From Lepturacanthus savala (Eukaryota; Chordata; Actinopteri; Scombriformes; Trichiuridae): a stretch of DNA of 64,000 bases. Location: NCBI GenBank assembly GCA_030544235.1, contig CM060469.1:18098017-18162016 (forward strand), given 5' to 3'. Made by a program: the position numbers and the translations under genes. The first letter of the stretch is position 1. Every line of letters starts with the position of its first letter. Shown one piece after another: positions 1 to 11,596 of the stretch. The notes beneath the pieces are model-generated. The model did no database searches, was not told the DNA's origin, and was given only the letters and a program-made list of their open reading frames with translations.

Positions 1-279
1 TTGAATTGAATTTTCTTTGAATTGGATTCCCCTTCCCCGTTTGTAGAGTTTCTGTAGGTGGCGTCGTTGACCTTGCTGTTTTTATTACAAAACATAGTTG
101 CTGCAGTCAGAAACCTAACATCCAACACTTTCTCTATACTAATAGATTGTTTTTATAAAAAGGTGCACCAAAAAGTATTTGACAACCTGTGTATGCCTTT
201 AATGTCTATAAGGTGCCAATTTGTTGTTGTGACATTTCAGTGTGACGTTATCGCAGCTCCTCGTTAATCGAGTACTTAC
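1..279 (-). other. fbln5 last intron (partial)
   Basis: AT-rich sequence with no recognisable fibulin C-terminal exon. It is read as the intron following the GTAAGT donor at 274-279. Confidence 0.6.
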
Positions 280-475
280 TCTCATGTAAAACTCTCGTCC
301 CTCATTGCCCGACTTTATCTGGAAGATGTAGAAGGCGCCGGGGTAGCGCGTGGTCGCCTGCATCTGGAAGATGTCTGCGGGCACACTGCGGCCCGAGGAC
401 AAGTCCATGTGGCGGTACAGAATGGTGAAGGGCTTTTCCCTGCAGGCAGGGTTTTCAGCTGAACACATGCACTGA
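280..475 (-). CDS. fbln5: fbln5 exon 9: start of fibulin C-terminal domain
   Basis: A 196-base exon starts CMCSAENPACREKPFTILYR and contains SGRSVPADIFQMQATTRYPG, the conserved start of the fibulin-type domain. It ends in phase 0 after EFYMR with a GTAAGT donor. The final exon is not in bases 1-279, which look like intron. Confidence 0.93.
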
Positions 476-2940
476 CTGGAAGGGAGGAGACATGGAGGTA
501 GGTCAGCTGTTGTTTAATCACAATGCAGAGACTGATGAGCAGAAATATAATGGGACACAATCGACAGGGAGGTAAGAGCAGAAACACTCACTTGTCATTA
601 ACTTCGTTGTAAGGCGGGTGACACTGTAAAGGATCCAGGCATTTAAAGCCTCCCTGGAAATTGAAACACACTTGTGCTGTTGTACAGTTGTTGCTACCAG
701 TGTCACATTCATTGATATCTTCAAAATCAAACACACAACAATCAAAGTCAGTTAAATCATCATCATCATCAAACAAAATTGACAAAACATTAATAAAACA
801 GTTCGTGAAAATGAGGATTGTGGGAAACATGAACAGATAATATATGAATAGAGCCAAGAATAATACTAGGTTTTTATACATTAGCTGGTGTTAAAACTAA
901 TTCTAATGATGTAATGTGAAAATTAACAATGTTAGCCATTAAATAAGAAATACAAGAATCAAAATGGACAAAATGGATCATAGTAAAACAGGGTTGAAGT
1001 ATAATCATTAAACAGTCAAATAAACATTTAGAATCAACATTTATTCAGTTTTATTCAGTCCAGTCACTGGAATACTGTGAATGATTGGACAGTTTTTGTC
1101 GTGAACTTTACCTTCACAACTCCGGCCATCCTCATACACATAATATCCAGGTGGACAGATGCAGGAGAATGAGCCAGGTGTGTTCACACATCTGTACTGA
1201 CACAGAAACTCAGAGAAGCTGCACTCATCCAAGTCTAGGAGGAATTATGTAGAAAAAACAAAGATTAATAGTACTCATCGAATAAAGACGTCAGCAGTGT
1301 CGCCTTTCAGGAAGAGAATTTTGGGCTCCAATAATGGAAATAATGTAAGTTAGCACAACAAAGTAAGACAGTTGTATGTTCCAAAACAATGTTGGTGAGT
1401 TGTTAATACTTAAATCCTTAAGTTGTAGTTTAATACAAGGGACAACAGTCCTGATAACTTTGTGGTTGTGCTGCTATTGGAGCTGGACTCCACACAGGGA
1501 AGTTTTAAACAACCTTTAATTCAATTTATTTTTAACATGAAATAATACAGGAATTTTTATTTTGAATTGTGTCATAATGGAGAAGGCAACCTACACATTT
1601 TCAACATTTAAACACAAAGTTTTTCAGTCCTTAGCAGTTAGCGGCTAACTGATTCTAGCAGGGCTGCAGCTGTTAGCCGCTAACATTAGCTTGTGTGTAC
1701 AAATCTTATTCAAATAGGATGGTATGTTGTCTTCTGACTAGTTGGTGTTGTGTTAAAGGGATAGTTCAACATTTCTGAAAATTCACCCATCGTCATGATT
1801 CCATTAGTAATTGCAATAGCAATTTATTATTACAAAATTATTACAATGTAAAATGATAGATTAGTCCAATTTTGGGGAAAGTTAGTAAGGATTAAAAGTT
1901 AGTACAATGTATTTGATGGATCTGCGGCTTACGTACAATAGAATGATAAGTAGAACAGAATAGAGGTACATAGTAATGAATAAAAACTATTAAGGCACAC
2001 ATTAAAATCGAGTGTGGGCTGTATATGTACACATTTTCCAAGTTCGTGCAGCTTTAATTCAGGTGCACTCAATAGTCTGGAAATTACGGTAATATTTTTA
2101 TTGTCATAAATGAACTAATGTGCCACACATTCTCTTTATGATATTTCTCTTCTAATGAGAAAATAATTTATTTAAAGATGTAAAATTAGAAGTTTGAAGA
2201 ACTTACTGTTGAGTTGACAAAAATCTGAATTTAGAGTCAAGAAAACTCAAAAGGAAAATTTTTAAATATTTAGTTTAATTGTCCAACTTAAAATTTTATC
2301 CAAGTTTGTTGCCTTGAAATTTTGAGTTGACCAAACTTTTCTTATATTGCAGTGAGGGTGGCAGCATCAGGTGAAGATGGTTCTTTTACCAGAGAGAGGC
2401 TGCATGAGTGTTTCTGAACTGGAAAATAATCCATCTAACCTGCCACCAAACTGAATGGTGCATCAGTTTATTTGTAACTTTAACAAATGAAAAGGATTTT
2501 TGACAAATGATCAACGTGTGTTAACTGATTAAAAATATTACTATTTTAATAATCTACCTTTTAGACCCTTTATGTCATATTTTGTGTATGTATGTTCTCT
2601 CCATCACTGGATAATTGCATTTGTAGTTTGACAGATGCTCTACAACTACACTGGAGCTCTTGCTGTACTCACTCTGCAGCAATGACTTCAGTCCTTAAGC
2701 TGACAGCAGCAGTTATCTCTGCTTACCAATGCAAGAAGTACCGTCAGAGGCCAACTCAAATCCCTCGTTGCAGTTGCACATAAAGGACCCGTAGGTGTTG
2801 AAGCAGCCGTGAGAGCATGGCTCGTCTTCACACTCATCTATGTCTGGAGGAGAAATCATGGACAGTGTTACAGTGATACAACAATGGAATGAAATGAAGT
2901 TGTCCGTGTAAAATCAAAGAGAGTAAATATATATAATATA

Positions 2941-2992
<52 letters not shown>

Positions 2993-3318
2993 AGTCAATT
3001 TTATTCGTATAGCCCAAAATGACAAATCACAGATTCTACTCAGGGGTTTTACAGTCTGTAAATCGATACATCGTCCCCAGCCCTCAAACTGAATAAAGAA
3101 AAATCCAGGGAAAAAAAACATAATTAAATTTATAAGAAACATCAGGAATAATAAGAGAGGAGGTAATCCTCTTCCAGGAAAGACAGAAATGTAGTAGATG
3201 CATGTACAGAATAGAACAAAAATTGCAGGATTGAATAAAAAGCAGAATTATACGAATTTTTACTACTTCTACTAAATTAAAGTTGGAGATGCGGAAAGGG
3301 TAAGATAGGAGGGGGCAG

Positions 3319-3378
<60 letters not shown>

Positions 3379-6300
3379 GTGTGTACCTTCACAGGTCCTG
3401 CTGTTTTCATTGAGGATGAAGCCTGGGTTGCAGGAGCAGGAGTAAGAGCCAGGCACATTGGCACACAGCTGTTGGCAGTAACCATAGCGACATTCATCAA
3501 TATCTGGTCAAAAAGAGAGAAACAAACTGGTTATGAACATTAATATTGACAAACTGTGTATAATGATAACACTAAAACATTGACTGTACTTCATTTACTT
3601 GACAATTCATCAATGCAGCAAGAAATGAGTTGAGCTGCTTTACTGTAATGAACCAGAAGGGGGCGCTGCTCTACAGCAGAGCTTCTTAAGAAGTTTAAAC
3701 CAGCATAAAAAGGCAAACTCATTCACATCATCTACATGTTTATCGTCTTTGGTTGATAAAAGGCAGGGGTCTCCAACCCTGGTCCTGGAGGACCAGTGTG
3801 GGAGCAGGCTTTTGTTCCAACCAAGCAGTAACACACGTGATTCTACTAATGAAGGTCCACAGCAAGGGCACTAGTGGTTGATTAGTAGAATCAGGTGTTA
3901 CTGCTTGGTTGGAATAAAAACCTGCACCCACACTGGTCCTCCAGGGGACCCCCCGGTGTCTTTGTTACATTATACAACAGTACTTACAATAAATATGAAA
4001 TTATTTGAGGAAACACATGCTCAGCCTCATTTTTAACATTTTTACAGTACTCACATCAGATATTAATGCAGTACATTGGTGGTTTTGGATTTTGTATAAA
4101 GACAACTGTCTTTAAATAGCATTTTTACCACTGGATTCACTGCCTATCAAAATGTGTGAATATTTCTTAAAAGGAATATATACACCCATTTCGCCATTTT
4201 ACTGTTTATTTAGTTATATTACAGTGGTACATATTTTTATTTCAAGAAAATAATCTTCAACTTTTTTCCCCCCATTCTCCACATTCATCAGGTTTTTGGT
4301 TAGTTTTGGTTGTCTATTCGTTCATCAGTTGATCCAGCATGGAGTATTTGTTTGCGAGTCTGTGTTAGTAACTTTCTTAATATGAAAAAGCAATAAAAGG
4401 TTCTAATATCACGTCACTGCATCATGTAATATTCATAAGCTTCCGCAACCTGAAAGAAGTGCCTGTGGCAGGACAGGGAATCTGTGTTGCAAACATGTCG
4501 GCCTGCAGATGCTGATTTAACAGTGATGTGTTGATGGTTGCTAACGCTGCAGCTCACTCACCCTGACACTGTCCACCAATGAGCCAGTAGCCTTCAGTGC
4601 AGGAGCAGGTGTAGCCGCCTGCTGTGTTGATGCAGACCTGGGTGGGGTTACAGTGATGAGAGTTTGCCGCACATTCATCAATGTCTGAAACAGAAAGGAC
4701 ATCATTCTGTCAATTTTTTTTTTTATTGTATAACTTAGCTGATTCCTGAGTGAAGAATTAACAGGGAGGTCAGAGGTCAAAGTTTGTAACAGAACACTGC
4801 TGACATTAAACTTGGACACCTTTGATGACAGGTTGATTTTTAATAGCTAATTAAATGTAATAAAAAAGTTTACAGATTGGCACAACTACAGACAACAATA
4901 AAGCCACATATAGAAAATTATATGATAAAAGATCATTAGTATAATAAATGCTTTTTTCTTATTCAACTTAAATTGTCAAACTATCATTCCATTTCATAGT
5001 AGTATATAGTATCAGTCCAGTATCAGTAAATATTATATCCAGTACCGTGTAGAAATCACTAAATCATTGTTCTCCAGAAAATTACAAATGGTGGGACAGA
5101 TTTTCTAGTTTATTTTTTTGTGAAACAGTTCAATTAATTAATTAGCATTATACTGCTTTCATTCCTATTATATTTAAGTTTGGCAGTTAGTCCATAAAAC
5201 ATCTGTGCATTCTTCCAGGTTCCCATAGGTTCACATTTCTACAAGTTTACCTTAAAACAATAGTCAAGTACTATTTTCAATGAATATTGAATACTGCTCA
5301 TACTGACCTGAAGAAATCATGCTTTTCAATGAGGGACAAATTCCACAGTCCTTGATTTGTGCAAAACTGTATTTGAAGGTCTAGTTGAAGATAATATGAG
5401 GCTTTCACATTCTAAATGAGTCATTTCAAGTCAATAGAGAATCAAGTCTTTCAAATCTCATCATCTTAGTGCCAAAATATTTCTTTTTGTTACGATTCAT
5501 CTAATGCAGCTCAACATGAAAACAAGGTTAAACAAGGCAAAACAAGGGACTGAAAGATTGTAACTGTGGATGAAATCAACTTTATTTTAATCTAATAACC
5601 AAATTCTGAAGCTTCATGTTTTCTTCAGATAAACTTTTTAAAACATTCTTACACAGAATGAGGACAGTGGATTTCGCCCCCTATCACTTACATTGGAATT
5701 ATTATACATTATGATGGGATCTTAATATTCACTATGAACAGGGGGAATGATTAATGGAGCAAATCCTCTTCCAATGTTCACATAAAGAATTAACCTGTTT
5801 AAAACAGACTTGAAAAATTCAGAACCGCGTCCTTAAAGTGATTTCCCTAAAGCGCATTCTCTGCTGCCATTTCAAAAGTCTGTTTCTCCGACACTCAGGT
5901 TTTCACCACCCTGTCTGCCTTTTAAAAACTCTTTACACACAACAGTTATCACTTCAATACGGTATCAATTTACAATTGTTTCTGCACAGGATTAGTGATT
6001 ACAATCTGAATTCCATTGACGCCCCTGGAGCAGCTCGCACATTACACCCTAATAGCCACATTTCCTTATGAGGATATGACAAATCAAAAATTCCAACCTC
6101 TGTTTATGGTTCTCAGACCATGATGTCACCGATCTGTAGAAAACTGGTGGGGGAAGAGGGTGGGAGCCTGGCTTTCTGTTTGGTCAGGCAGCTATGATAA
6201 GCGATAACGTCTGTCAGTGGGACCGCTGCCCTGTTCTGCCAACTTGGACCACTGGTTCTCCAGGGGGGTGGAGGAGACCCGGAGTGCTCGGCCTCCCGCC

Positions 6301-9300
6301 AAAAGCTACACAGCTCCAGCACCTGCTTGCACTTACCAGCCGAAACCTCTCTGAATCGCCTTCATCTGCACCCCATGTGTAGCCGTACTGCAGATCTCCA
6401 ACGTACACACACTAAGTCCGCAGGAGCTTTTCAGATCAGCTCCTTATATAGAAGGTTTCATGAGCTGCTCATTCTTACAAGTGTTGGGGTTTACCACTGA
6501 CAGAGACAACCTGACAGATTAGATTTTTGTCAAATCCTGAACAAGCAGAAAAACTGAGAAAACTTAACAGTTTAAGCACTATGACACCAAATTTGTACAC
6601 TGACTGATTAAAAATAATCCCCAGGAGTATTAAGTGTTGCAAAGCAAGGCCCTGTTGGTTACATAAAAGATTAACATGTCAACTGTACTCATCTACTCTC
6701 AAACCACATGGAAAATACACTGTACACTGGAAGTTATCATTGGTGAAGTAGTGGTACCATGGTTGCTTAGGACCTATGCACACACTGCTACACTAACAAA
6801 GCTGCTGTCAACTGGTGCAAACACTTCATAGGGACATATTACCCCAATGCACAAAACTTCCAGTCTGCACAGCAATTATTTGTAGTCTGCCTGGATTCTC
6901 TGCAGGGGTGTCACCTTCATCGGAATCATTAAAATAAAGTAGTGTTAAAAATAATAGCAATCCAATGTGACAAACTACATTAATCCAGGTGTTTAATATA
7001 ATTTGTATCACTACATGGCAAACAATTTACCAGTAGGTGCAGTAGATTCTCAGAAAACCAACAAGACCCAGCATTCATGAGATCATGCTCTTAAAGCTGC
7101 GCAATTGGGCAATTAGTTGAAATGAGTATGTTCAAATAAATAGCAGCGTGGCATTCAACCAGTGAGCTCATCAATTTTGTGAAAAAACAGGTGTGAATCA
7201 GGTGGCCCCTGTTTAAGAATGAAACCAGCACTTGTTGATCATACATTTCTATTTGAAAGCCTGAGGAAAACGGGTCGTTCAAGACATTGTTCAGAAGAAC
7301 AGCATACTTTGATTAAAACGTTGACTGGAGAGGGGAAAACTTCTAAAGAGATTCAAAAATGTATAAGCTGTTCAGCTACATTGATCTCCAATACCTTAAA
7401 ATGGAGAGCAAAACCAGAGACACGTGGCAGAAAATAGGAGACAACCATCGGAATGGAGTGAAGAATAACCAAAATGGCAAAGACTCAGCCGATGATCAGC
7501 TCCAGGATGATCAGAGACAGTCTGGAGTTACCTGCAAGTGCTGTGACAGTTAGAAAACGTCTGTGAGAAGCTAATCTATTTACAAGAATCACCTGCAAAG
7601 CCCCTCTGTTTAAAAAAATGCATCTGCAGAAGAGATTCCAATTTGACCAATCAACTGGCCTAAAGAGAAATGGAGGAACATTTTGTGGACTGATGAGAGT
7701 AAAATTGTTCTTTCTGGGTCCAACGACTGCAGACAGTTTGTGAGATGACCCCTAAACTCTGAATTCAAGCCACAGTTCACTCTGAAGACAGTGAAGCAAG
7801 CATGCCAGGGATCATGGATCAGTTTGCATATATCAAAATACTTGAAGAGGTCATGTTGCCTTAGTAACTGTCAGTGAGGCCTGCTCCTAATGAGTTGGAA
7901 ACCTTGAAATACTGATGAATATGGTGTTAGGGTCAATTTTGTTTTCAATTTACAAAAATGACCTTTGCAACAATCTGTCAGATGTTTTGTATCATTTTTA
8001 TGCAGATGATGCAATTATTTATTGTTCTGCATCATCTGTTGTGCAAGTCCTGCTTTGCAAAAGCTGAAATTGGTTTTGAACTCTGATGAGACAAAAGCCA
8101 TGCTGTTTTGCTGTTTTCCAGCATATTTCTAGTTTATATGTGTCTAGTGTTTAAACTTAAGGCAAAATTGGGCTTTTACTTTAGGAATAGATCTTGCTTT
8201 TCTCACAGGGCCAGGAAGAGCCAGCAACCTTAATTCCATTGGTTGATAATAGTGATGTATTGGACATGCATGCATCACACTAGATGGCCCTGTGTGACAA
8301 AGTGATTGCCCTCCTGTTAAAACATAACTGTAATTTATCAGACCTGAGTTCAGTTTATCTATCCACACCCAGGTCTGATTACACCGTTATACTGTTCTCA
8401 ATCAAGAATCAGAAGTTTGGATTTTTTCTCCCTTGATTATAAAAACCTTCATTTAAAAAATACATATCCCTATATTGCACATGTTATATTGGACTAATAT
8501 TTACATTTTATTATAGATCTGAACATATAAGTGTGACAAAATGTGCAAAAAATAAGAAATGAGGAAAGGAGCAAACACTTTTTCACACCACTGCATCTAC
8601 CTGGACGTGAATATAATATTTTAGACAAACTTGGGGAAGACTGACAGAAATGGTTTCCTGGTTTTGTGTGTAAAACTCTGCAGAGATCCATGATCTCAAC
8701 CCCATTCAACACCTTTGGGATCAATTGGAGCATAAGCTGCCTCATTACCCAACATCAGTGGCCAACCGCACTGACGGTAATGTGGCGAAATCGAAACAGA
8801 TCCCTGCAGCCAATTTCACAAATCACACAGAAAGCCTTCACAGAAGAGTGCAGATTAAATGAGATGCTCTGATATACGCATACTTTTCCTTATGAAATAT
8901 ATCTGCATGGATAGATAAACTTTGGGTGAACTCCGCTCCATCAGCTGAGATATGCACAGTTCTGTGGCACACAGTTAACACACTTCTTGCGCCGTCTGAC
9001 TTTGTAAAAACAAGCTGAGAAAAAGCATAAAGGCAAATCCGTTCTCAGGCTTATCTGTTCTATTGTTCCCCCAGACTGGTTCCATTAGTTACAGTGATGG
9101 AGCACAGTGCCATTAAATTAAAGACAAAGCCATGTTTGTTACAGGTTCAGACAGGAAGTGACAGTCTGCCCCGCGGGCATCAATCACCAGCCCATTACAT
9201 CACTCACACACCAGCCTGGAGGGGTGTGAAGACATGTTAGAATTGGCCTCCACAGAGGCATGCCTGTTCTCCAGCCTCGGCTAAGGGCACAGATTTGGTA

Positions 9301-11596
9301 ACAAATGACCTCATCCTTGGCACCGTGATGGTGTAGTTTACCCAAACAAGGTTGTGGGCTGATTCTTTGACAGACTTTCTCCCCTACAAAGAGAAAAAAG
9401 TCCATATTTGTGCATGAGCTAAAGCTCTCTTAAGAGAAAGAGTACTGTACTGTATGTGTACATTTTCCACTCATTACAAGGTCACGGCTGATTTATCTGA
9501 AATGACAGGGAAAAACTCCCCAAATGGACTTTAAGTAGGCCATTTTCAACAGCTTGTACCAGTTGGAAACACTCTGGCCATTATAGTGAGATGCATTTCA
9601 GACAGCTGGGAGGAGAAAATCTGACATTTGAGGTTTATCTGACAGCTGGAATCTCCTGCGATTGTGAGATATCAACAGAATCAACCAAAAAGATGAAAAT
9701 TCCTCATTGTGAGGAGTTGGAAGTCGCCTGTGATCTGAAGGATTAATTTGATGAATTAATGCATTCCCTGGAGTTCTTTACAGATTTAAATTAAATCTCT
9801 GACATCTCATTCCTTTCCTTCACATCACCTCCTCCAACTAATCCCACTCTGACAGGAACAGGCAGAATACGTACATCAGATCAGACACATCTTTCAACCA
9901 CCGTCGCTACAGAATTTCCACTGAAAGAATGCAAACAGCTGGAGCAGAAGATACAGAGTCCATCCACGGCATCTCTGGGAAACAATTGGACAATGATGAG
10001 TTCTTAGAAAGTGATGTGTAGAGGGCCAGTAAGAAACTAGATCTCCTTGATGTAAATGTTGGAAAAGAGATAAGTTGAACTTCTTTCAAAAAGAGGTCCC
10101 CAACCTACGAGAGAATCAGATCGCAAGGTAATCTGAGGGGTTGAGAGGAGAGAAACAGAAGGAATGCAGAAAAAACAAATTTCCTTTTTAGTTTTTTTTA
10201 CACCTACAGATTTGAATTAGTTTTGCATATTTGGCTGCTAAATAGTTGTCAAATTTCACCACAAACTTCTCTGTTTATGACCCTTTCTTTGACCTGGCTG
10301 CCAGCTTGACATATGCAATTCATGAAAAGTTGACATAGCTTCATTTTAAGGGGCCACAAGCCCCCAAACCCCCCATCCCAAAAAAAGGATGGGAACTGCT
10401 GCTCAAAACCAACTAGTCTCCCACTGTAGGTGCAGGAATAGCAAACTGTGATGAATAGGGTTATATGCTGACCCCACTGCCAGTAACCAAACAAGGCTTT
10501 TAGTGCAGCTTGTATAAGCAAACAATGGAAAACAATGAGCAGAACATTTGGGGGGAAAAACACTTTGGATGAATAAGACCAGCAGACTTGGCTCAAGTGG
10601 CATTTCCTGCACATGTTCAAATCTGACTTGAAGACCGCAAAAAGATGTTTTTATCTTGAGACTGGTAAGCTGTCAAACAATTAATCCAGATGCTCCCAGT
10701 CGTCCGAGGACAACCTACAGATGTTGACTCACCATTACAGGTGCCGTCCTCTGCTAGAGTGTATCCCAGGGTGCAGGGAGCGGTGCCCCTCACCCTGGGG
10801 TAGCTGGGCTCCACGGATCTCGGAGGCGGCGGGGCGAACGGGTCCGAAAATCCAACAGATGTGTCTGGGTACACTGGCTCCGGCACAGCCGGGACTTCTC
10901 GCTGGTACGGCTGGTTGTACAAGCTCCTGGGGATGCAAAGATAGCCACCGTTCTGGTTGACGCAGCGCATGTCTCCTCTGCAGGCATCCGCCAGAGTACG
11001 GCACTCGTCCACATCTGGAAGACAGTACACTCATGAGGACATTCCTGCATCCAGAACATCTCCTGTCATACAATCCATTCAGTTTTCAATAAGAAGGATG
11101 GTTTAGGAACTTGATTTTCTTCACACTTTAGTTTCTACTTAAGAAAAGGTTGTGGGTTACATGTCCAACGTGTGAATCCATCAGACTGTAGAAGTCCTGG
11201 TACTCACCTACACACTGCCTTGCACTATGGTCATATGCAAAACCTTCTGTACAGATCTGAGGAAAGATGATCAAGAGGTTTGTGTTTGGTGTCAAAAGTA
11301 CAGTTCATCTATCTGGTGCTGTTGTAATTTGCAGAGGTGAAGTTCTTGACAATTCTGATGCAACTAATAGTCCCACACATGCATTTCTGGTAAATTAATC
11401 ACAGTTTTCATTGCGTCATTAAAGCCAATAAACGCGTTTAAATGAGAAGGCTCAGCAACGTCTAGAGCTGCGATCGTAAGGTTAAATGAATGAAATCCCC
11501 CTGGAAACGTGACTTCAAGAGAAGGAAAGTTGCTGGGTTTACCTGCCCGCGTCCAGGCTGGATACAAAGCAGGATAAATAGCAGAGCTGCCAACAT
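280..11596 (-). CDS. fbln5: Fibulin-5, 9 coding exons, 3' end outside window
   Basis: Fibulin-5 is a secreted extracellular-matrix glycoprotein that organises elastic fibres and binds integrins through an RGD motif. Coding exons in transcript order: 11543-11596, 11208-11256, 10733-11014, 4562-4684, 3387-3503, 2727-2843, 1112-1234, 592-718, 280-475. All have GT/AG borders and join in one frame to 396 codons. Seen in order: signal peptide (1-18), a first EGF-like unit with RGD (about 47-49) and a proline-rich insert, five further calcium-binding EGF modules starting DIDEC, DIDEC, DIDEC, DLDEC and DINEC, then most of the fibulin C-terminal domain, ending at EFYMR. From known fibulin-5 proteins, about 53 residues in one more exon are missing beyond base 1. 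Module order and the RGD position distinguish fbln5 from fibulin-3 and -4. The neighbour trip11 matches human synteny. Confidence 0.95.
592..718 (-). CDS. fbln5: fbln5 exon 8: EGF module 6
   Basis: A 127-base exon encodes DINECDTGSNNCTTAQVCFN followed by a GGFKCLDP stretch and a PPYNEVND linker. This is the last EGF module before the fibulin C-terminal domain. The preceding intron ends TTTTGAAG, a weak acceptor; the donor is GTGAGT. Confidence 0.92.
1112..1234 (-). CDS. fbln5: fbln5 exon 7: calcium-binding EGF module 5
   Basis: A 123-base exon encodes DLDECSFSEFLCQYRCVNTP and the rest of the module. The SFSEFLCQ stretch is a strong fibulin-5 match. Donor GTAAAG, acceptor CCTAG. Confidence 0.93.
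2727..2843 (-). CDS. fbln5: fbln5 exon 6: calcium-binding EGF module 4
   Basis: A 117-base exon encodes DIDECEDEPCSHGCFNTYGS and the rest of a six-Cys module. The acceptor is TCCAG and the donor GTAAGC. Phase is the same as for the other EGF exons, the usual symmetric 1-1 arrangement. Confidence 0.93.
2943..2990. repeat. (GT)n microsatellite
   Basis: An uninterrupted GT run in the fbln5 intron between modules 4 and 3, about 48 bases long. Confidence 0.98.
3321..3384. repeat. (GT)n microsatellite abutting a splice donor
   Basis: A GT tract with a single GC interruption ends directly at the donor of the fbln5 exon at 3387-3503. Read on the coding strand it forms intron bases +3 onward as (AC)n. 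Confidence 0.97.
3387..3503 (-). CDS. fbln5: fbln5 exon 5: calcium-binding EGF module 3
   Basis: A 117-base exon encodes DIDECRYGYCQQLCANVPGS and the rest of a six-Cys module, nearly identical to the known fibulin-5 module. The donor reads GTACAC and runs straight into a long (AC)n tract, so the microsatellite begins within the splice-donor context. Most of this exon is duplicated in broken form at 40677-40786. Confidence 0.94.
3766..3958. mobile_element. Palindromic snap-back MITE, copy 1
   Basis: The two arms are near-complements: a CCTGGTCCTGGAGGACCAGTG arm and a CACTGGTCCTCCAGGGGACC arm, with internal GATTCTACTAATGAA and TTGATTAGTAGAATC arms. It resembles the Angel-type palindromic elements of fish. 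The related sequence at 40.99 kb lacks it. Confidence 0.85.
4562..4684 (-). CDS. fbln5: fbln5 exon 4: calcium-binding EGF module 2
   Basis: A 123-base exon encodes DIDECAANSHHCNPTQ and the rest of a complete module with six cysteines. The D-I-D-E calcium ligands are intact. This exon is absent from the partial duplicate at 40.7-41.5 kb. Confidence 0.93.
6880..7830 (+). mobile_element. Degenerate Tc1/mariner-like transposon, 5' part
   Basis: On the plus strand 7219-7437 reads as the N-terminal DNA-binding region of a Tc1-family transposase: a helix-turn-helix-like stretch (LTGEGKTSKEIQKCISCSAT) ending in an RGRK motif like the family's GRPR hook. About 250 bases later WTDESKIVL (about 7686-7712) matches the block around the first catalytic Asp. 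Frames are broken by stops and shifts, so it is a fossil. The precise ends were not resolved. Confidence 0.7.
7925..8115 (+). mobile_element. LINE reverse-transcriptase fragment
   Basis: The plus strand encodes KNDLCNNLSDVLYHFYADDA and continues IIYCSASS, then KLKLVLNSDETKAMLF after a shift. YADD (7999-8010) is the catalytic core of non-LTR reverse transcriptases, and the following block matches fish LINEs. Only about 60 codons survive. It sits between two Tc1-like pieces, suggesting nesting. Confidence 0.7.
8490..8885 (+). mobile_element. Tc1-like transposon, 3' part
   Basis: Bases 8686-8735 read DLNPIQHLWDQLEHKL, the conserved C-terminal catalytic block of Tc1-like transposases. This is followed by KQIPAANF and a short C-terminal tail, with shifts. 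It may be the other half of the element at 6880-7830, split by the LINE fragment, or a second related element. Confidence 0.6.
10733..11014 (-). CDS. fbln5: fbln5 exon 3: RGD-bearing first EGF unit
   Basis: A 282-base exon starts DVDEC and contains ACRGDMRCVNQNGGYLCIP. The RGD is the integrin-binding site known in fibulin-5. It is followed by a proline-rich insert (about 45 residues, with a PPPP run) before the final Cys pair of the module. An EGF unit split by a long Pro-rich insert is characteristic of fibulin-3, -4 and -5, and the RGD points to fibulin-5. Confidence 0.93.
11208..11256 (-). CDS. fbln5: fbln5 exon 2, short N-terminal segment
   Basis: A 49-base exon encodes ICTEGFAYDHSARQCV, matching the short Cys-containing segment that precedes the first EGF unit in fibulin-5. 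It has an AG acceptor (TTTCCTCAG) and a GTGAGT donor. It leaves one base that completes the Asp of the next exon's DVDEC, so the phase agrees. Confidence 0.85.
11543..11596 (-). CDS. fbln5: fbln5 signal-peptide exon with start codon
   Basis: This exon encodes 18 residues, MLAALLFILLCIQPGRGQ, a typical cleavable secretion signal, followed by a GTAAAC donor. I chose the ATG at 11596 because the hydrophobic core begins right after it. An in-frame ATG 48 bases upstream (11644) would add 16 polar residues before the signal and is less likely. Just before the ATG the minus strand reads as a pyrimidine-rich tract ending in TTTGCAG, so this may be exon 2, preceded by a non-coding exon in the 11.7-12.3 kb region. 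Confidence 0.85.

Larger units (their letters stand above)
4685..10732 (-). other. Large fbln5 intron, 6 kb
   Basis: This intron separates the RGD exon from EGF module 2. Bases 4700-6100 are AT-rich with nothing recognised. Bases 6130-6580 are the source of part of the segment copied at 41.17-41.5 kb. Bases 6880-8880 hold mobile-element remnants listed separately. Bases 8900-10700 show no coding or RNA signal that I can support. Confidence 0.6.

Noticed and set aside
3740..3931. Short open frames at the palindromic elements (also 14761-14958 and 16551-16806)
   Set aside because: The same peptide appears in both orientations because the DNA is an inverted repeat; not coding.
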